A stretch of DNA of 64,000 bases from contig CAKSZL010000001.1 in the NCBI GenBank assembly GCA_934525625.1, positions 387,055 through 451,054 of the forward strand. The letters run 5' to 3'. The translations under genes and the position numbers were made by a program. The notes under the pieces were generated by a model that saw nothing but the letters and a program-made list of their open reading frames with translations, ran no database searches and was not told where the DNA came from. Source of the DNA: an uncultured Burkholderiaceae bacterium (GTDB lineage Bacteria > Pseudomonadota > Gammaproteobacteria > Burkholderiales > Burkholderiaceae_B). The number at the start of each line of letters is the position of its first letter. Positions within the stretch are counted from its first letter, which is position 1. Of this stretch, positions 35,137 through 43,857 are shown piece by piece.

Positions 35137-36000
35137 ATGGAAAAAACAGCAAGCGGGTGGATCAACGGGTTTATCGGCGTGGCGATCTTCGCAGGGTCGC
35201 TACCCGCCACCCGCGTCGCGGTCGCTGATTTCAGCCCCACGTTCCTGACTTGCGCGCGGGCCACCATCGCCGCCTTGCTGGGCCTGGCGCTTTTACTCGC
35301 GCTGCGGCAGGCGCGGCCGCGGCGCTCGGATCTTCCCGCCTTGGCGGTTACCGCCCTGGGCGTAGTAGTCGGCTTTCCCTTGCTGACCGCGCTGGCGCTG
35401 CAACACGTTACGTCGGCACACTCGCTTGTCTTCCTGGGCATCTTGCCGCTTTGCACGGCCATCTTTGCCGTGCTTCGCGCCGGCGAACGGCCCCGGCCGG
35501 CCTTCTGGCTGTTCTCGATGGCGGGAGCGGCCTTCGTCGCCGGCTACGCGGCGATGGGCGGCATCGAGGCTGCGCCGCAAGGCGATTTGCTGATGCTCGC
35601 GGCCGTCATCGTGTGCGGCCTGGGATATGCGGAGGGCGCGCGCCTTTCTCGCACGCTGGGCGGCTGGCAGGTTATCAGTTGGGCGCTGGTATTGTCGCTG
35701 CCCGTCATGCTGCTGTTCACGCTACTGGCCATGCCCGCGTCGTTCAGCCATGTGGGTGCGCCGGCATGGATAGGCTTGGCCTACGTATCGCTGTTCAGCA
35801 TGTTGATCGGCTTCGTATTCTGGTACCGGGGCTTGGCGCAAGGCGGAATCGCCGCGGTCGGCCAGCTTCAGCTATTCCAGCCTTTCATGGGGCTGGGGTT
35901 GGCTGCGCTGCTGCTCCACGAAGAAGTAAACTGGACGATGCTGGCGGTAACGCTGGCGGCCGTGGCCTGCGTCGCGGGCGCAAAGAAATACGCCAAGTAG
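35137..36000 (+). CDS. EamA/DMT family transporter
   Basis: A 287-residue inner-membrane protein of the drug/metabolite transporter superfamily with two EamA repeats and about ten hydrophobic spans. Repeat ends carry the usual LLHEEVNWTMLAVTLAAVAC. RhaT/YdcZ-type relatives export amino acids or metabolites. It is divergent from the MocR regulator, its likely controller, and is followed 57 bases later by a small ABM-domain gene. Cargo unknown. Confidence 0.9.
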   Translation: MEKTASGWINGFIGVAIFAGSLPATRVAVADFSPTFLTCARATIAALLGLALLLALRQARPRRSDLPALAVTALGVVVGFPLLTALALQHVTSAHSLVFLGILPLCTAIFAVLRAGERPRPAFWLFSMAGAAFVAGYAAMGGIEAAPQGDLLMLAAVIVCGLGYAEGARLSRTLGGWQVISWALVLSLPVMLLFTLLAMPASFSHVGAPAWIGLAYVSLFSMLIGFVFWYRGLAQGGIAAVGQLQLFQPFMGLGLAALLLHEEVNWTMLAVTLAAVACVAGAKKYAK

Positions 36001-36057
36001 GCGCATGCATTCGTGGCATCATGCCATCTCGCACTGACTCAGAACCATACAAGCGCA

Positions 36058-36420
36058 ATGTCAACCATCTATACCGCCACCTTCACTTTTGCGATGGGCG
36101 AAGTGGACGAAGACTTTCAGGCCCTGGACAAAACTATCGCCGACGCGGCGAAATCCCTGCCCGGCTACCTGGGCGAGGAAGCCTGGGAAAACCCCTCGGT
36201 GGGATTGATCTCCAACGTTTATTACTGGGACAGCATCGAGGCGATGCAGGCTCTCATGACACACCCAGCGCATCTCGAAGCCAAGCGCAGGCAGGGTAAG
36301 TGGCTTAATGGCTATCAAGTGGTGATTGCGCAAGTGACAGCCGCCTATGGCGATGGAGGCATCGATCATCCGCTTGCGCATTTGCCGCAAACAAGACCTC
36401 AGCAAGACGTCTTGAAGTAA
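36058..36420 (+). CDS. Antibiotic biosynthesis monooxygenase (ABM) fold protein
   Basis: A 120-residue dimeric alpha-beta barrel-type protein: a beta strand TIYTATFTFAM, then SLPGYLGEEAWENP and VYYWDSIEAMQALMTHPAHL with the HPxHLEAKRRQ helix seen in ABM-domain and heme-degrading relatives. Function ranges from quinone or heme oxidation to stress roles and is not fixed here. I use ATG 36058 (MSTIYTATF), since upstream residues are not family-like. It may be co-transcribed with the EamA gene. Confidence 0.75.
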   Translation: MSTIYTATFTFAMGEVDEDFQALDKTIADAAKSLPGYLGEEAWENPSVGLISNVYYWDSIEAMQALMTHPAHLEAKRRQGKWLNGYQVVIAQVTAAYGDGGIDHPLAHLPQTRPQQDVLK

Positions 36421-36522
36421 ATTTCTCGCAAGGCATTTGCAATGCGCGTTTGCGTAGCCTGGCCCCTCCCCAAACTTAGGACATGACGTATTGAATGCCT
36501 ACTACGGTACTGTCATGAATTT

Positions 36523-36540
36523 GATCTGAAAATGAAATGA
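36523..36540. repeat. Solo terminus of the MITE-like family, copy D
   Basis: GATCTGAAAATGAAATGA is identical to the left terminus of copy A read in reverse complement. No interior is present. It abuts the terminator of the ribosomal protein operon. Confidence 0.4.
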
Positions 36541-36542
36541 CA

Positions 36543-36575
36543 AAACCCCCGGCTTGCAAGCAAGCGGGGGGTTTG
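36543..36575 (-). terminator. Terminator of the ribosomal protein operon
   Basis: AAACCCCCGGCTTG and CAAGCGGGGGGTTT pair across a short loop, giving a strong stem with a T run when read on the minus strand after rpsQ. It probably works from both sides, stopping the ABM gene transcript as well. Confidence 0.85.
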
Positions 36576-36620
36576 CAAGTACTGCCGCGAGCCATTCCGA
36601 AGAATGGCCGCGTTCAACAC

Positions 36621-36902
36621 TTAGATGATACGCGCGGCCTCGACCAGGCGCACCACCGACCACGACTTGTCGCGGCTGATGGGACGGCCTTCGGCGATTT
36701 CGACGGTGTCACCTTCGTTGTACTGGTTGGCTTCGTCGTGAGCCTTGTACTTGTTGGATCGAATGACGATCTTGCCGTACACGGGATGCTTGACGCGACG
36801 TTCGACGCTGACGACGACCGTTTTGTCCATCTTGTTGCTGACGACCTTGCCCACCAGCGTACGCTGGCGCTTGGCCGGCTGAGTGGTTTGAGTTTCGCTC
36901 AT
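36621..36902 (-). CDS. rpsQ: 30S ribosomal protein S17
   Basis: A 93-residue primary 16S rRNA-binding protein. Core: [39 protein letters not shown] and [21 protein letters not shown] 10-residue N-terminal extension ([10 protein letters not shown]) precedes the usual start. Last gene of the operon; rplN does not follow, a terminator does. Confidence 0.97.
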   Translation of the reverse strand: MSETQTTQPAKRQRTLVGKVVSNKMDKTVVVSVERRVKHPVYGKIVIRSNKYKAHDEANQYNEGDTVEIAEGRPISRDKSWSVVRLVEAARII

Positions 36903-36904
36903 GG

Positions 36905-37096
36905 TTATTTACCTGCTTTCTCAGTCAGAAGGGTACGGACGCGCGCGATGTCGCGGCGCACTTTGCCAATCTGGCTGGTGTTGGTAAGTTGCTGCGTGGC
37001 ACGCTGCATGCGCAGGCCGAATTGGGCCTTGAGCAGGCTTTCGAGTTCGGTCTGGAGCTCGGCCACGTCTTTGGTACGAAGTTCACTGGCTTTCAT
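36905..37096 (-). CDS. rpmC: 50S ribosomal protein L29
   Basis: A 63-residue two-helix protein near the peptide exit tunnel. [20 protein letters not shown] and [20 protein letters not shown] are typical. It is separated from rpsQ by only two bases. Confidence 0.96.
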   Translation of the reverse strand: MKASELRTKDVAELQTELESLLKAQFGLRMQRATQQLTNTSQIGKVRRDIARVRTLLTEKAGK

Positions 37097-37105
37097 GAGG
37101 ACTCC

Positions 37106-37522
37106 TTAAGCACCGATGTGGCGCGACACGAAGGTCGTGCTGATGGGCAGCTTGGCAGCGGCCAGGCGGAATGCCTCACGTGCCAGTTCTTCGCTGACGC
37201 CTTCCATTTCGTAGATCACCTTGCCCGGCTGGATCTCGGCGACCCAGAACTCGGGGTTACCCTTACCGTTACCCATACGGACTTCGGCGGGTTTTTGCGA
37301 AATGGGCTTGTCGGGAAACACACGGATCCAGATGCGGCCGCCACGCTTGATGTGACGGTTGATCGCACGACGAGCGGCTTCGATCTGGCGAGCCGTGAGG
37401 CGGCCGCGACCGGTCGCCTTCAGGCCGAACTCGCCGAACGAAACTTGTGCACCGCGCGTAGCCAGGCCGGTGTTACGGCCTTTGTGCTCTTTGCGGTATT
37501 TCCTGCGAGAGGGTTGCAACAT
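37106..37522 (-). CDS. rplP: 50S ribosomal protein L16
   Basis: A 138-residue protein at the A-site region of the large subunit. [37 protein letters not shown] and [20 protein letters not shown] are standard L16 blocks. The length is normal, and it lies tightly between rpsC and rpmC. Confidence 0.97.
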   Translation of the reverse strand: MLQPSRRKYRKEHKGRNTGLATRGAQVSFGEFGLKATGRGRLTARQIEAARRAINRHIKRGGRIWIRVFPDKPISQKPAEVRMGNGKGNPEFWVAEIQPGKVIYEMEGVSEELAREAFRLAAAKLPISTTFVSRHIGA

Positions 37523-37524
37523 GT

Positions 37525-38310
37525 TTATTCTCCTTCAGGCGCTGGCGCCGCGGCGTCAGGCTTGCGGGATCCACGGCCACGGCCGCCACCGGGACGACGA
37601 CCGTCGGGACGATCGCCACGGGGCGCGCGGCGCGGGCGGCGCTCTTCTTCGCGCGGGGCTGTGTCAACGGGCATTTCGCCGTTGGGCAGCATGTCGCCCT
37701 TGTAGACCCATACTTTGATGCCGATGATACCGTAGGTCGTGTGGGCCTCGGACGTACCGTACTCGATGTTGGCGCGCAGGGTGTGCAGGGGCACACGGCC
37801 TTCGCGGTACCATTCGGTACGGGCGATCTCGATGCCGTTCAGACGGCCGGAACTCATGATCTTGATGCCCTGTGCGCCGAGGCGCATGGCATTTTGCATG
37901 GCGCGTTTCATCGCACGGCGGAACTGGATGCGCTTTTCGAGCTGCTGGGCGATGGAATCGGCCACCAGCTGGGCATCGGTTTCCGGCTTGCGGATTTCTT
38001 CGATGTTGACGTGCACGGGCACGCCCATCAGGCGCTGCAAATCTGCCTTCAGGTTCTCGATGTCTTCGCCGCGCTTGCCGATGACGACGCCGGGGCGCGC
38101 CGAATACACCGTGATACGGGCATTCTTGGCAGGACGCTCGATGACGACGCGGCCGACGGACGCGTTCTTGAGCTTCTTCTTCAGGTACTCGCGCACGCGG
38201 ATGTCTTCGGCCAGCATACCGCCGAAGGCCTTGTCGTCAGCGTACCAGCGGGAGCTCCAGTTGCGGTTGACCGCGAGACGGAACCCAATCGGGTGTACTT
38301 TCTGTCCCAT
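37525..38310 (-). CDS. rpsC: 30S ribosomal protein S3 with extended Arg/Gly-rich tail
   Basis: A 261-residue S3 with N-terminal [20 protein letters not shown], the KH-type RNA-binding segment [16 protein letters not shown] and the C-terminal domain ending [12 protein letters not shown]. After that a tail of about 45 residues rich in Arg, Pro, Gly and Asp ([15 protein letters not shown]...) makes it longer than the roughly 230 residues of E. coli S3. The tail is low-complexity and probably disordered. Confidence 0.97.
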   Translation of the reverse strand: MGQKVHPIGFRLAVNRNWSSRWYADDKAFGGMLAEDIRVREYLKKKLKNASVGRVVIERPAKNARITVYSARPGVVIGKRGEDIENLKADLQRLMGVPVHVNIEEIRKPETDAQLVADSIAQQLEKRIQFRRAMKRAMQNAMRLGAQGIKIMSSGRLNGIEIARTEWYREGRVPLHTLRANIEYGTSEAHTTYGIIGIKVWVYKGDMLPNGEMPVDTAPREEERRPRRAPRGDRPDGRRPGGGRGRGSRKPDAAAPAPEGE

Positions 38311-38319
38311 TGTGACTCC

Positions 38320-38649
38320 TTAAGCTCCGACCTTGACCACGATGTGGCAGGTCTGCTTCTCGATACGGTTACCGCGGCCTTTGGCGCGGGCGGAAAAGCG
38401 CTTGAGCGACTGGGCTTTGTCGACGTAGACGGTGGTGACCTTCAGTTCGTCGATGTCGGCGCCATCGTTGTGCTCGGCGTTGGCAATGGCCGACTCGAGC
38501 GCTTTCTTCATGATGCCAGCCGCCTTTTTGGGCGTGAAGGTGAGGATATTCAGCGCCTGGGCCACCGACTTGCCGCGGATCAAGTCCGCAACCAGACGGG
38601 CCTTCTGGGCCGAAATATGCACACCACGGATATTGGCTGTGGTTTCCAT
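38320..38649 (-). CDS. rplV: 50S ribosomal protein L22
   Basis: A 109-residue protein lining the exit tunnel. It has [40 protein letters not shown] and the loop-and-tail [20 protein letters not shown]. The tunnel-loop sequence is intact. It is spaced 9 bases from rpsC and 3 bases from rpsS. Confidence 0.97.
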   Translation of the reverse strand: METTANIRGVHISAQKARLVADLIRGKSVAQALNILTFTPKKAAGIMKKALESAIANAEHNDGADIDELKVTTVYVDKAQSLKRFSARAKGRGNRIEKQTCHIVVKVGA

Positions 38650-38652
38650 CGC

Positions 38653-38928
38653 TTACCTCTTGGCCTTCTTGTCCGCTGCGTGGCCCTTGAACGTACGGGT
38701 CAGCGCGAACTCGCCGAGCTTGTGGCCGACCATGTTCTCGTTGATGTAAACGGGAACGTGCTGGCGGCCATTGTGCACAGCAATCGTCAGCCCGATGAAT
38801 TCGGGCAGGATGGTGGAACGGCGGGACCAGGTCTTGATCGGCCGTTTGTCGTTGCCCGCAACGGCTGCATCGATCTTCTTGATCAAATGCGCGTCGACGA
38901 ATGGGCCTTTTTTGATCGAACGTGACAT
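38653..38928 (-). CDS. rpsS: 30S ribosomal protein S19
   Basis: A 91-residue head protein of the small subunit: [39 protein letters not shown] and [15 protein letters not shown]. Normal length and order between rplB and rplV. Confidence 0.97.
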   Translation of the reverse strand: MSRSIKKGPFVDAHLIKKIDAAVAGNDKRPIKTWSRRSTILPEFIGLTIAVHNGRQHVPVYINENMVGHKLGEFALTRTFKGHAADKKAKR

Positions 38929-38940
38929 TGTGTTCGCCCC

Positions 38941-39768
38941 TTACTTGCGCTTGCGACGCGAGACAATCATGTTGTCCGTGCGCTTGTTACGACGAGTCCG
39001 ATAACCCTTGGTGGGAGTGCCCCACGGGCTGACGGGCTCACGACCTTCGCCTGTACGGCCTTCGCCACCGCCGTGCGGGTGATCGACCGGGTTCATGGCC
39101 ACACCGCGAACGGTGGGGCGCACGCCACGCCAGCGCACCGCGCCGGCCTTGCCGATCTGGCGCAGGCTGTGCTCTTCGTTGCCGACTTCGCCGATGGTGG
39201 CGCGGCAATCGATGTGAACACGGCGCACTTCGCCGGAACGCAGGCGAACCTGGGCGTAGACGCCTTCACGAGCCAGCAGCACGGCGGAAGCGCCGGCCGA
39301 GCGAGCCAGTTGAGCACCCTTGCCGGGTTGCATTTCGATGCAGTGGATAGTCGCACCGACGGGGATGTTGCGGATGGGCAGCGTGTTGCCGGCGCGGATG
39401 GGAGCATCCTTGCCCGACAGCAGCGTGGCACCCACTTCGAGGCCGCGGGGAGCGATGATGTAACGGCGTTCGCCGTCTGCGTAGCAGAGCAGGGCGATGT
39501 GCGCGGTACGGTTGGGGTCGTATTCCAGGCGTTCGACCTTGGCGGCGATGCCGTCCTTGTTGCGACGGAAATCGATGACGCGGTAGTGCTGCTTGTGACC
39601 GCCCCCACGATGGCGCACGGTGATGTGGCCATTGTTGTTACGGCCCGAGCCGCGCGATTTCTTTTCGAGCAGGCCGGCGAAGGGAGCGCCCTTGTGCAGA
39701 TTGGGCGTCACCACCTTGATCATGCCGCGGCGGCCGGCGGAAGTAGGCTTGACTTTAACGAGTGCCAT
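38941..39768 (-). CDS. rplB: 50S ribosomal protein L2
   Basis: A 275-residue protein needed for subunit joining and peptidyl transfer. [20 protein letters not shown] is near the start, and [17 protein letters not shown] contains the highly conserved His implicated in activity. It begins one base downstream of the end of rplW on the minus strand. Confidence 0.97.
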   Translation of the reverse strand: MALVKVKPTSAGRRGMIKVVTPNLHKGAPFAGLLEKKSRGSGRNNNGHITVRHRGGGHKQHYRVIDFRRNKDGIAAKVERLEYDPNRTAHIALLCYADGERRYIIAPRGLEVGATLLSGKDAPIRAGNTLPIRNIPVGATIHCIEMQPGKGAQLARSAGASAVLLAREGVYAQVRLRSGEVRRVHIDCRATIGEVGNEEHSLRQIGKAGAVRWRGVRPTVRGVAMNPVDHPHGGGEGRTGEGREPVSPWGTPTKGYRTRRNKRTDNMIVSRRKRK

Positions 39769-40065
39769 TTAGTTCACCTCCGTAAAGTCGAGTTCCTGGC
39801 CCGGCTTGAGGGACACGTAGGCCTTGCGCACGTTTTTGCGGCGGCCGATGAAGCGGCCAAAGCGCTTCTCTTTGCCCTTCTGGTTCAGGACCTGAACCGA
39901 TTCGACTTCAACCTTGAACAACAGCTCGACCGCGGCCTTGATTTCAGGCTTGGTGGCGTCGGTAGCCACGCGCAAGGCGATCTGCTGGGTTTTGTCGGCG
40001 ACGAACGTGGCCTTTTCGGTCACGATCGGAGCCAGAATGACTTGCATAAGACGTTCGGCGTTCAT
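39769..40065 (-). CDS. rplW: 50S ribosomal protein L23
   Basis: A 98-residue tunnel-exit protein, docking site of trigger factor and SRP. It has [40 protein letters not shown] and the extended loop [20 protein letters not shown]. Its ATG overlaps the rplD stop by four bases. Confidence 0.97.
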   Translation of the reverse strand: MNAERLMQVILAPIVTEKATFVADKTQQIALRVATDATKPEIKAAVELLFKVEVESVQVLNQKGKEKRFGRFIGRRKNVRKAYVSLKPGQELDFTEVN

Positions 40066-40682
40066 CCCAGCATCTCCTCGAGTTGAGCGATAGCCGGCTT
40101 GGTGATCAGCACTTTCTTGTAGTGGATCAGCGAGAGCGGATCAGCGTAACGCGTTTCGACCACGGCGACGTGCGGCAGGTTGCGCGTAGCCAGGTACAGG
40201 TTCTCGTCGACCGTATCGGTGATGATCAGGACGGAATCCAGACCCATGCCCTTGAGCTTGGAGGCTGCCTCTTTGGTCTTGGGCGTGTCGAGCAGGAAGC
40301 TGTCAACGACGGCGATGCGGTCTTCGCGGGCCAGTTGCGAGAGGATCGACCGGATGCCGGCGCGATACATCTTCTTGTTGACCTTCTGCGAGAAGTTTTC
40401 TTCAGGCGAGTTCGGGAAAATGCGACCGCCTCCACGCCACAGGGGCGAGGACGTCATACCGGCGCGGGCGCGGCCCGTGCCTTTCTGGCGCCAAGGCTTC
40501 TTGGTGCTGTGCTTGACTTCGGCGCGGTCTTTCTGGGCGCGGTTGCCGCCACGGGCATTGGCCTGGAAAGCCACGACGACCTGGTGCACCAGCGCTTCGT
40601 TGAAGTCGCGGCCGAACACGGTGTCGGGAGCGTCGATCGTCGCGGACGATTGACCTTGTTCGTTCAGGAGCTTGAGTTCCAT
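40062..40682 (-). CDS. rplD: 50S ribosomal protein L4
   Basis: A 206-residue protein with the tunnel-loop segment [20 protein letters not shown] followed by [13 protein letters not shown]. In enterobacteria L4 also represses its own operon through the S10 leader; whether that occurs here is unknown. It begins three bases after the rplC stop. Confidence 0.97.
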   Translation of the reverse strand: MELKLLNEQGQSSATIDAPDTVFGRDFNEALVHQVVVAFQANARGGNRAQKDRAEVKHSTKKPWRQKGTGRARAGMTSSPLWRGGGRIFPNSPEENFSQKVNKKMYRAGIRSILSQLAREDRIAVVDSFLLDTPKTKEAASKLKGMGLDSVLIITDTVDENLYLATRNLPHVAVVETRYADPLSLIHYKKVLITKPAIAQLEEMLG

Positions 40683-40685
40683 GGA

Positions 40686-41375
40686 TTAGGCTCCTTTCTT
40701 GCCGAGCATCTTGACGGCCGGACGCACGACGATGTCTGCGTTCTTGTGGCCGGGCACAGCGCCGCGAACCAGCAGCAGACCGCGTTCGGCGTCGACGCGA
40801 ACGATGTCGAGATTCTGGACGGTACGGGTGACGTCACCCATGTGACCGGACATTTTCTTGCCGGGGAAGATGCGGCCGGGATCTTGCGCCTGACCGATCG
40901 AGCCGGGCACGCGGTGCGAAACCGAGTTACCGTGCGAGCGGCGCTGGCCACTGAAGTTGTGGCGCTTGATGGTGCCGGCAAAGCCTTTACCGATCGTGGT
41001 GCCCGTTACGTCGACCTTCTGGCCGGCTTCGAAAATGCTTTCGACGGCCAGCACGGCGCCAGGCGCAAATTCAGCGGCCTTGGCGGGATCGAGACGGAAT
41101 TCTTTGAGGGCGCTGCCAGCTTCGACGCCGGCTTTGGCGAAGTGCCCAGCGGCGGGTTTGCTGACGCGCGACGCGCGGCGCGTGCCGTACGTCACTTGCA
41201 CAGCCGCATAGCCATCGACTTCGGGAGTCTTGACCTGGGCGACGCGATTGTTGGACACGTCCAGCACGGTCACCGGAATGCTTTCGCCTTCCTCGGTGAA
41301 AATGCGGGTCATGCCAACCTTACGCCCTAGCAGCCCAAGCCGGTACGCGGCAGGCGTAGGTGTCGGGTTCGACAT
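40686..41375 (-). CDS. rplC: 50S ribosomal protein L3
   Basis: A 229-residue protein with [20 protein letters not shown] at the N-terminus and the central loop [35 protein letters not shown] containing the glutamine-methylation region. ATG 41375 (MSNPTPTP) has a GGAG site seven bases upstream; the frame extends four residues further to 41387. It is the first gene of the cluster: rpsJ, which normally precedes it, is absent. Confidence 0.97.
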   Translation of the reverse strand: MSNPTPTPAAYRLGLLGRKVGMTRIFTEEGESIPVTVLDVSNNRVAQVKTPEVDGYAAVQVTYGTRRASRVSKPAAGHFAKAGVEAGSALKEFRLDPAKAAEFAPGAVLAVESIFEAGQKVDVTGTTIGKGFAGTIKRHNFSGQRRSHGNSVSHRVPGSIGQAQDPGRIFPGKKMSGHMGDVTRTVQNLDIVRVDAERGLLLVRGAVPGHKNADIVVRPAVKMLGKKGA

Positions 41376-41387
41376 CGTTTTCTCCAT

Positions 41388-41715
41388 TCCTGGCTGCGAT
41401 TGGCCAGGGCTAATTAAGTTTCTTACTGCTGGTTTTACTGCACTGCTTTTTGTACTACCGGTTTTGTACTGCTACTATTTTGTGCCGCCGCCGCACACCG
41501 CTACCAAACACTTCACGGCAAGCCCAAGCCTTTTGTGACAAAGCAACAAAGCTTTTGCGGCCAATAGCAATACCCAGCCTTTTTAGGCTAAGCCCTTCAC
41601 TTTAACATGCCTGGCGCTTTTTACGCAAATAGGGTAAGGGCAACTTGGTAAAAAGGCGACAGGGTGGCGAGGATACCAGCGGATCGGCGCCGTGCCTTTC
41701 AAAACCATAGGTGTC
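41388..41715 (-). promoter_or_regulatory. Leader/promoter region of the rplC operon with short repeats
   Basis: About 330 bases without a gene. On the minus strand, 41488-41415 carries imperfect AGTA-containing repeats about 12 to 17 bases long (AGTACAAAACCGGT, AGTACAAAAAGCAGTGC, AGTAAAACCAGC, AGTAAGAAAC). A small hairpin AGCCT/AGGCT lies at 41576-41589. No classic S10-leader attenuator was recognised and no promoter is compelling. Confidence 0.4.
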
Positions 41716-41743
41716 TTGACAGTATCTGCCTAGACAATAATAA
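41716..41743 (+). promoter_or_regulatory. Promoter and probable operator of the MarR gene
   Basis: TTGACA (41716-41721), 16 bases, TAATAA (41738-41743) is a good promoter whose start point would fall at about 41750, next to the ATG at 41751. The spacer holds ACAGTATCT and CTAGACA, both repeated before the efflux genes at 42297-42318, so this is probably an autoregulatory MarR site. Confidence 0.6.
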
Positions 41744-41750
41744 TAGCGCC

Positions 41751-42218
41751 ATGCAAGCCTCCGCTACCCCGCCCGAACAGCTGTCTCCCACATCCGAAGA
41801 AAGCATCGGGCTGTTGATCAAGCAAGTATTGGCCTCCATGTCCCGCATGGCCGATCGGGGCATGGCCGACATCGGCCTTACAGTCATGCAGTGGCGGCCC
41901 CTGATGCTGATTTATCAGGGTAAAGCCGATACCGCCGCCGAGCTCGCCCGCCTGGCGGAGGTCGACACCGGGGCGATGACGCGCACCCTGGATCGCCTGG
42001 AATCCAAAGGCCTGCTGCGCCGGCTACGCAGCACCGAGGACCGCCGCATGAACAAGCTCGAACTCACCCCAAGCGGCTGCGAGGCCGCGCAACAATGCCC
42101 CGCCATCCTTACCAGCATGCTGCGGCACCATCTGCGAGACTTCAACAAACAGGAAGTCGACCAACTGCGCGGGTTCCTGCGGCGCATGCTCGTCAATGGC
42201 GTCCAGCCGTCGAAATGA
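41751..42218 (+). CDS. MarR family transcriptional regulator (EmrR-like)
   Basis: A 155-residue winged-helix repressor: GLTVMQWRPLMLIYQGKADT, AELARLAEVDTGAMTRTLDR (recognition helix) and GLLRRLRSTEDRRMNKLELT (wing). The fold and its place directly before an EmrAB-type pump match the EmrR/MprA arrangement, where drugs release the repressor. ATG 41751 (MQASATPP) has no ribosome-binding site and the promoter starts almost at the codon, so the message may be leaderless. Confidence 0.92.
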   Translation: MQASATPPEQLSPTSEESIGLLIKQVLASMSRMADRGMADIGLTVMQWRPLMLIYQGKADTAAELARLAEVDTGAMTRTLDRLESKGLLRRLRSTEDRRMNKLELTPSGCEAAQQCPAILTSMLRHHLRDFNKQEVDQLRGFLRRMLVNGVQPSK

Positions 42219-42296
42219 GGCGCGCTGCCCGGCCCCGGCACGCGTACCGCATCCGCACTGGGAGGCGCTTTTTTTTAACCAATTAACTGCCTAATC

Positions 42297-42318
42297 AGAT
42301 ACCGACTAGACAGTATCT
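42297..42318. promoter_or_regulatory. MarR-type operator before the efflux operon
   Basis: AGATAC-N10-GTATCT is a 22-bp palindrome whose centre contains CTAGACAG. It lies 17 bases before the outer-membrane factor gene. The motifs ACAGTATCT and CTAGACA also occur in the MarR promoter. Confidence 0.65.
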
Positions 42319-42335
42319 TTCAGCTAAATGTCAGC

Positions 42336-43796
42336 ATGAAGCGATTGTTTCTTCCTCTCGCCCTGATTTTTCCCCTGGCCGCCTGCGCGCCGATGCGCGA
42401 CGGCCCGCCCGCCGCCACCGCCCTGGAGCCGGCCGCGCTGGCGCTGCAAGCCCAGCCCGGCATGACATGGCCCGATCAGCGCTGGTGGCGGCGCTACGGC
42501 GACGAACAACTGGACGCCGTGATCGACACCGCGCTGACGGGCAGTCCCGACATGGCTGTTGCCGAGTCTCGGCTGCGCCAAGCGCAAGCCGCCGCCGACG
42601 CCGCGCAGGCGCCGCTGTGGCCTTCGGCGCAAGCCGGCTACCAGCAGACGCGCCAGCGCTACAGCGCCACCTACATCTATCCTGAGCCATTGGGCGGCTC
42701 GGTGGGCAGCGATGCCAGGTTGGCGCTGGACGCCAGCTACGAACTCGACCTCTGGCACAAGAACCGCTCCGCACTGCAAGCGGCGCGTTCGCGCGCCGAG
42801 GCGGCCCGGGCCGAGGCCCAATGGGCGCACAACGTGCTCGTGCTGGCCATCGTGCAAGCCTATGCCGATCTTCAGAATGCCTACGCCCAGCGCGAGGTAC
42901 TGCGGCGTTCGCTGAAACGCGCCGACGAAGTGCTGGCCCTGACGCGGGGACGCTTCAACGCCGGACTGGACACTCAGGTGGAGGTGCGCCAGGCCGAGGC
43001 CATGCACGCCGACACCCAGGTGCAATCCAGCCAGGTCGAGGCCGACATCGCCCGCCTGAACAATCAATTGGCGGCCCTGCGCGGCGCCAGCCCGTCGGCG
43101 TCCAGGCCCTTGCTGGCCGCCACGCTGCGCCCGCCCGGACAACTGCTGCCCGAACAGATTCCGCTGGAACTGCTCGGACGCCGTCCCGACATCGCCGCCG
43201 CGCGCTGGCAGGCCGAGGCCACCGGCGCGGAAGTGGACGTCGCCAAGAAACGCTTCTACCCCAACGTCAACCTGACGGCCTTCGCCGGCATGCTGACGCT
43301 AGGCACCGGCATGCTGTTCGACCACGCCAGCCGCATGGCCGGCATCGGGCCCGCCATCAGCCTGCCGCTGTTCGAAGGCGGCCGCCTGAACGCCGAACTG
43401 GGCGCCGCGCGCGCCAGGCGCGACGAGGCTATCGCCCACTACAACCAAGCGGTGCTGACTGGAGTACGCGAGGTGGCCGATGCGCTGGACGGCCTGCGCC
43501 TGCTGGCCCGGGAGGCCGAGCACCAGCACGCCGCGCGCCAGGCCACCCAGTCCGCCTACGACTTGGCCCTGGATCGCTACCGCGCCGGCCTGGGCAACTA
43601 CCTGACGGTGCTCGCCGCCCAATCCGGCGTGCTCGAACAGGATCGCCGCGACACCGCGCTGGCGGCGCGAGCCCGGCGCCTGGACGCAGCGCTGGCCACG
43701 GCGCTGGGCGGCGGCTACGACGCCGCTGCCACAAACAGCGAGGCCGACGCGGCCGGCTCCGCAACAGACGCCACCGCCTCCGGGCAGGGCGATTGA
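42336..43796 (+). CDS. Outer-membrane efflux lipoprotein (NodT/OprM family)
   Basis: A 486-residue TolC-type channel protein. The signal peptide ends in a lipobox LAAC (Cys about 17), so it is lipid-anchored. WWRRYGDEQLDAVIDTALTG and the two-fold repeats LLGRRPDIAAARWQAEATGA and GPAISLPLFEGGRLNAELGA are standard family blocks. The C-terminus carries a long Ala-rich tail. It opens a tripartite pump operon with the EmrA and EmrB homologues. Confidence 0.93.
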   Translation: MKRLFLPLALIFPLAACAPMRDGPPAATALEPAALALQAQPGMTWPDQRWWRRYGDEQLDAVIDTALTGSPDMAVAESRLRQAQAAADAAQAPLWPSAQAGYQQTRQRYSATYIYPEPLGGSVGSDARLALDASYELDLWHKNRSALQAARSRAEAARAEAQWAHNVLVLAIVQAYADLQNAYAQREVLRRSLKRADEVLALTRGRFNAGLDTQVEVRQAEAMHADTQVQSSQVEADIARLNNQLAALRGASPSASRPLLAATLRPPGQLLPEQIPLELLGRRPDIAAARWQAEATGAEVDVAKKRFYPNVNLTAFAGMLTLGTGMLFDHASRMAGIGPAISLPLFEGGRLNAELGAARARRDEAIAHYNQAVLTGVREVADALDGLRLLAREAEHQHAARQATQSAYDLALDRYRAGLGNYLTVLAAQSGVLEQDRRDTALAARARRLDAALATALGGGYDAAATNSEADAAGSATDATASGQGD

Positions 43797-43857
43797 ACCG
43801 GCCGGACGTCCCCTCCCTTCCGATTCTTACGACTCCGATCCACGCATCGTTCCCACC

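Noticed and set aside
41388..41660. Classic L4-responsive S10 leader attenuator
   Set aside because: Only one small hairpin (41576-41589) is visible and rpsJ is absent, so there is no basis for claiming the enterobacterial mechanism.
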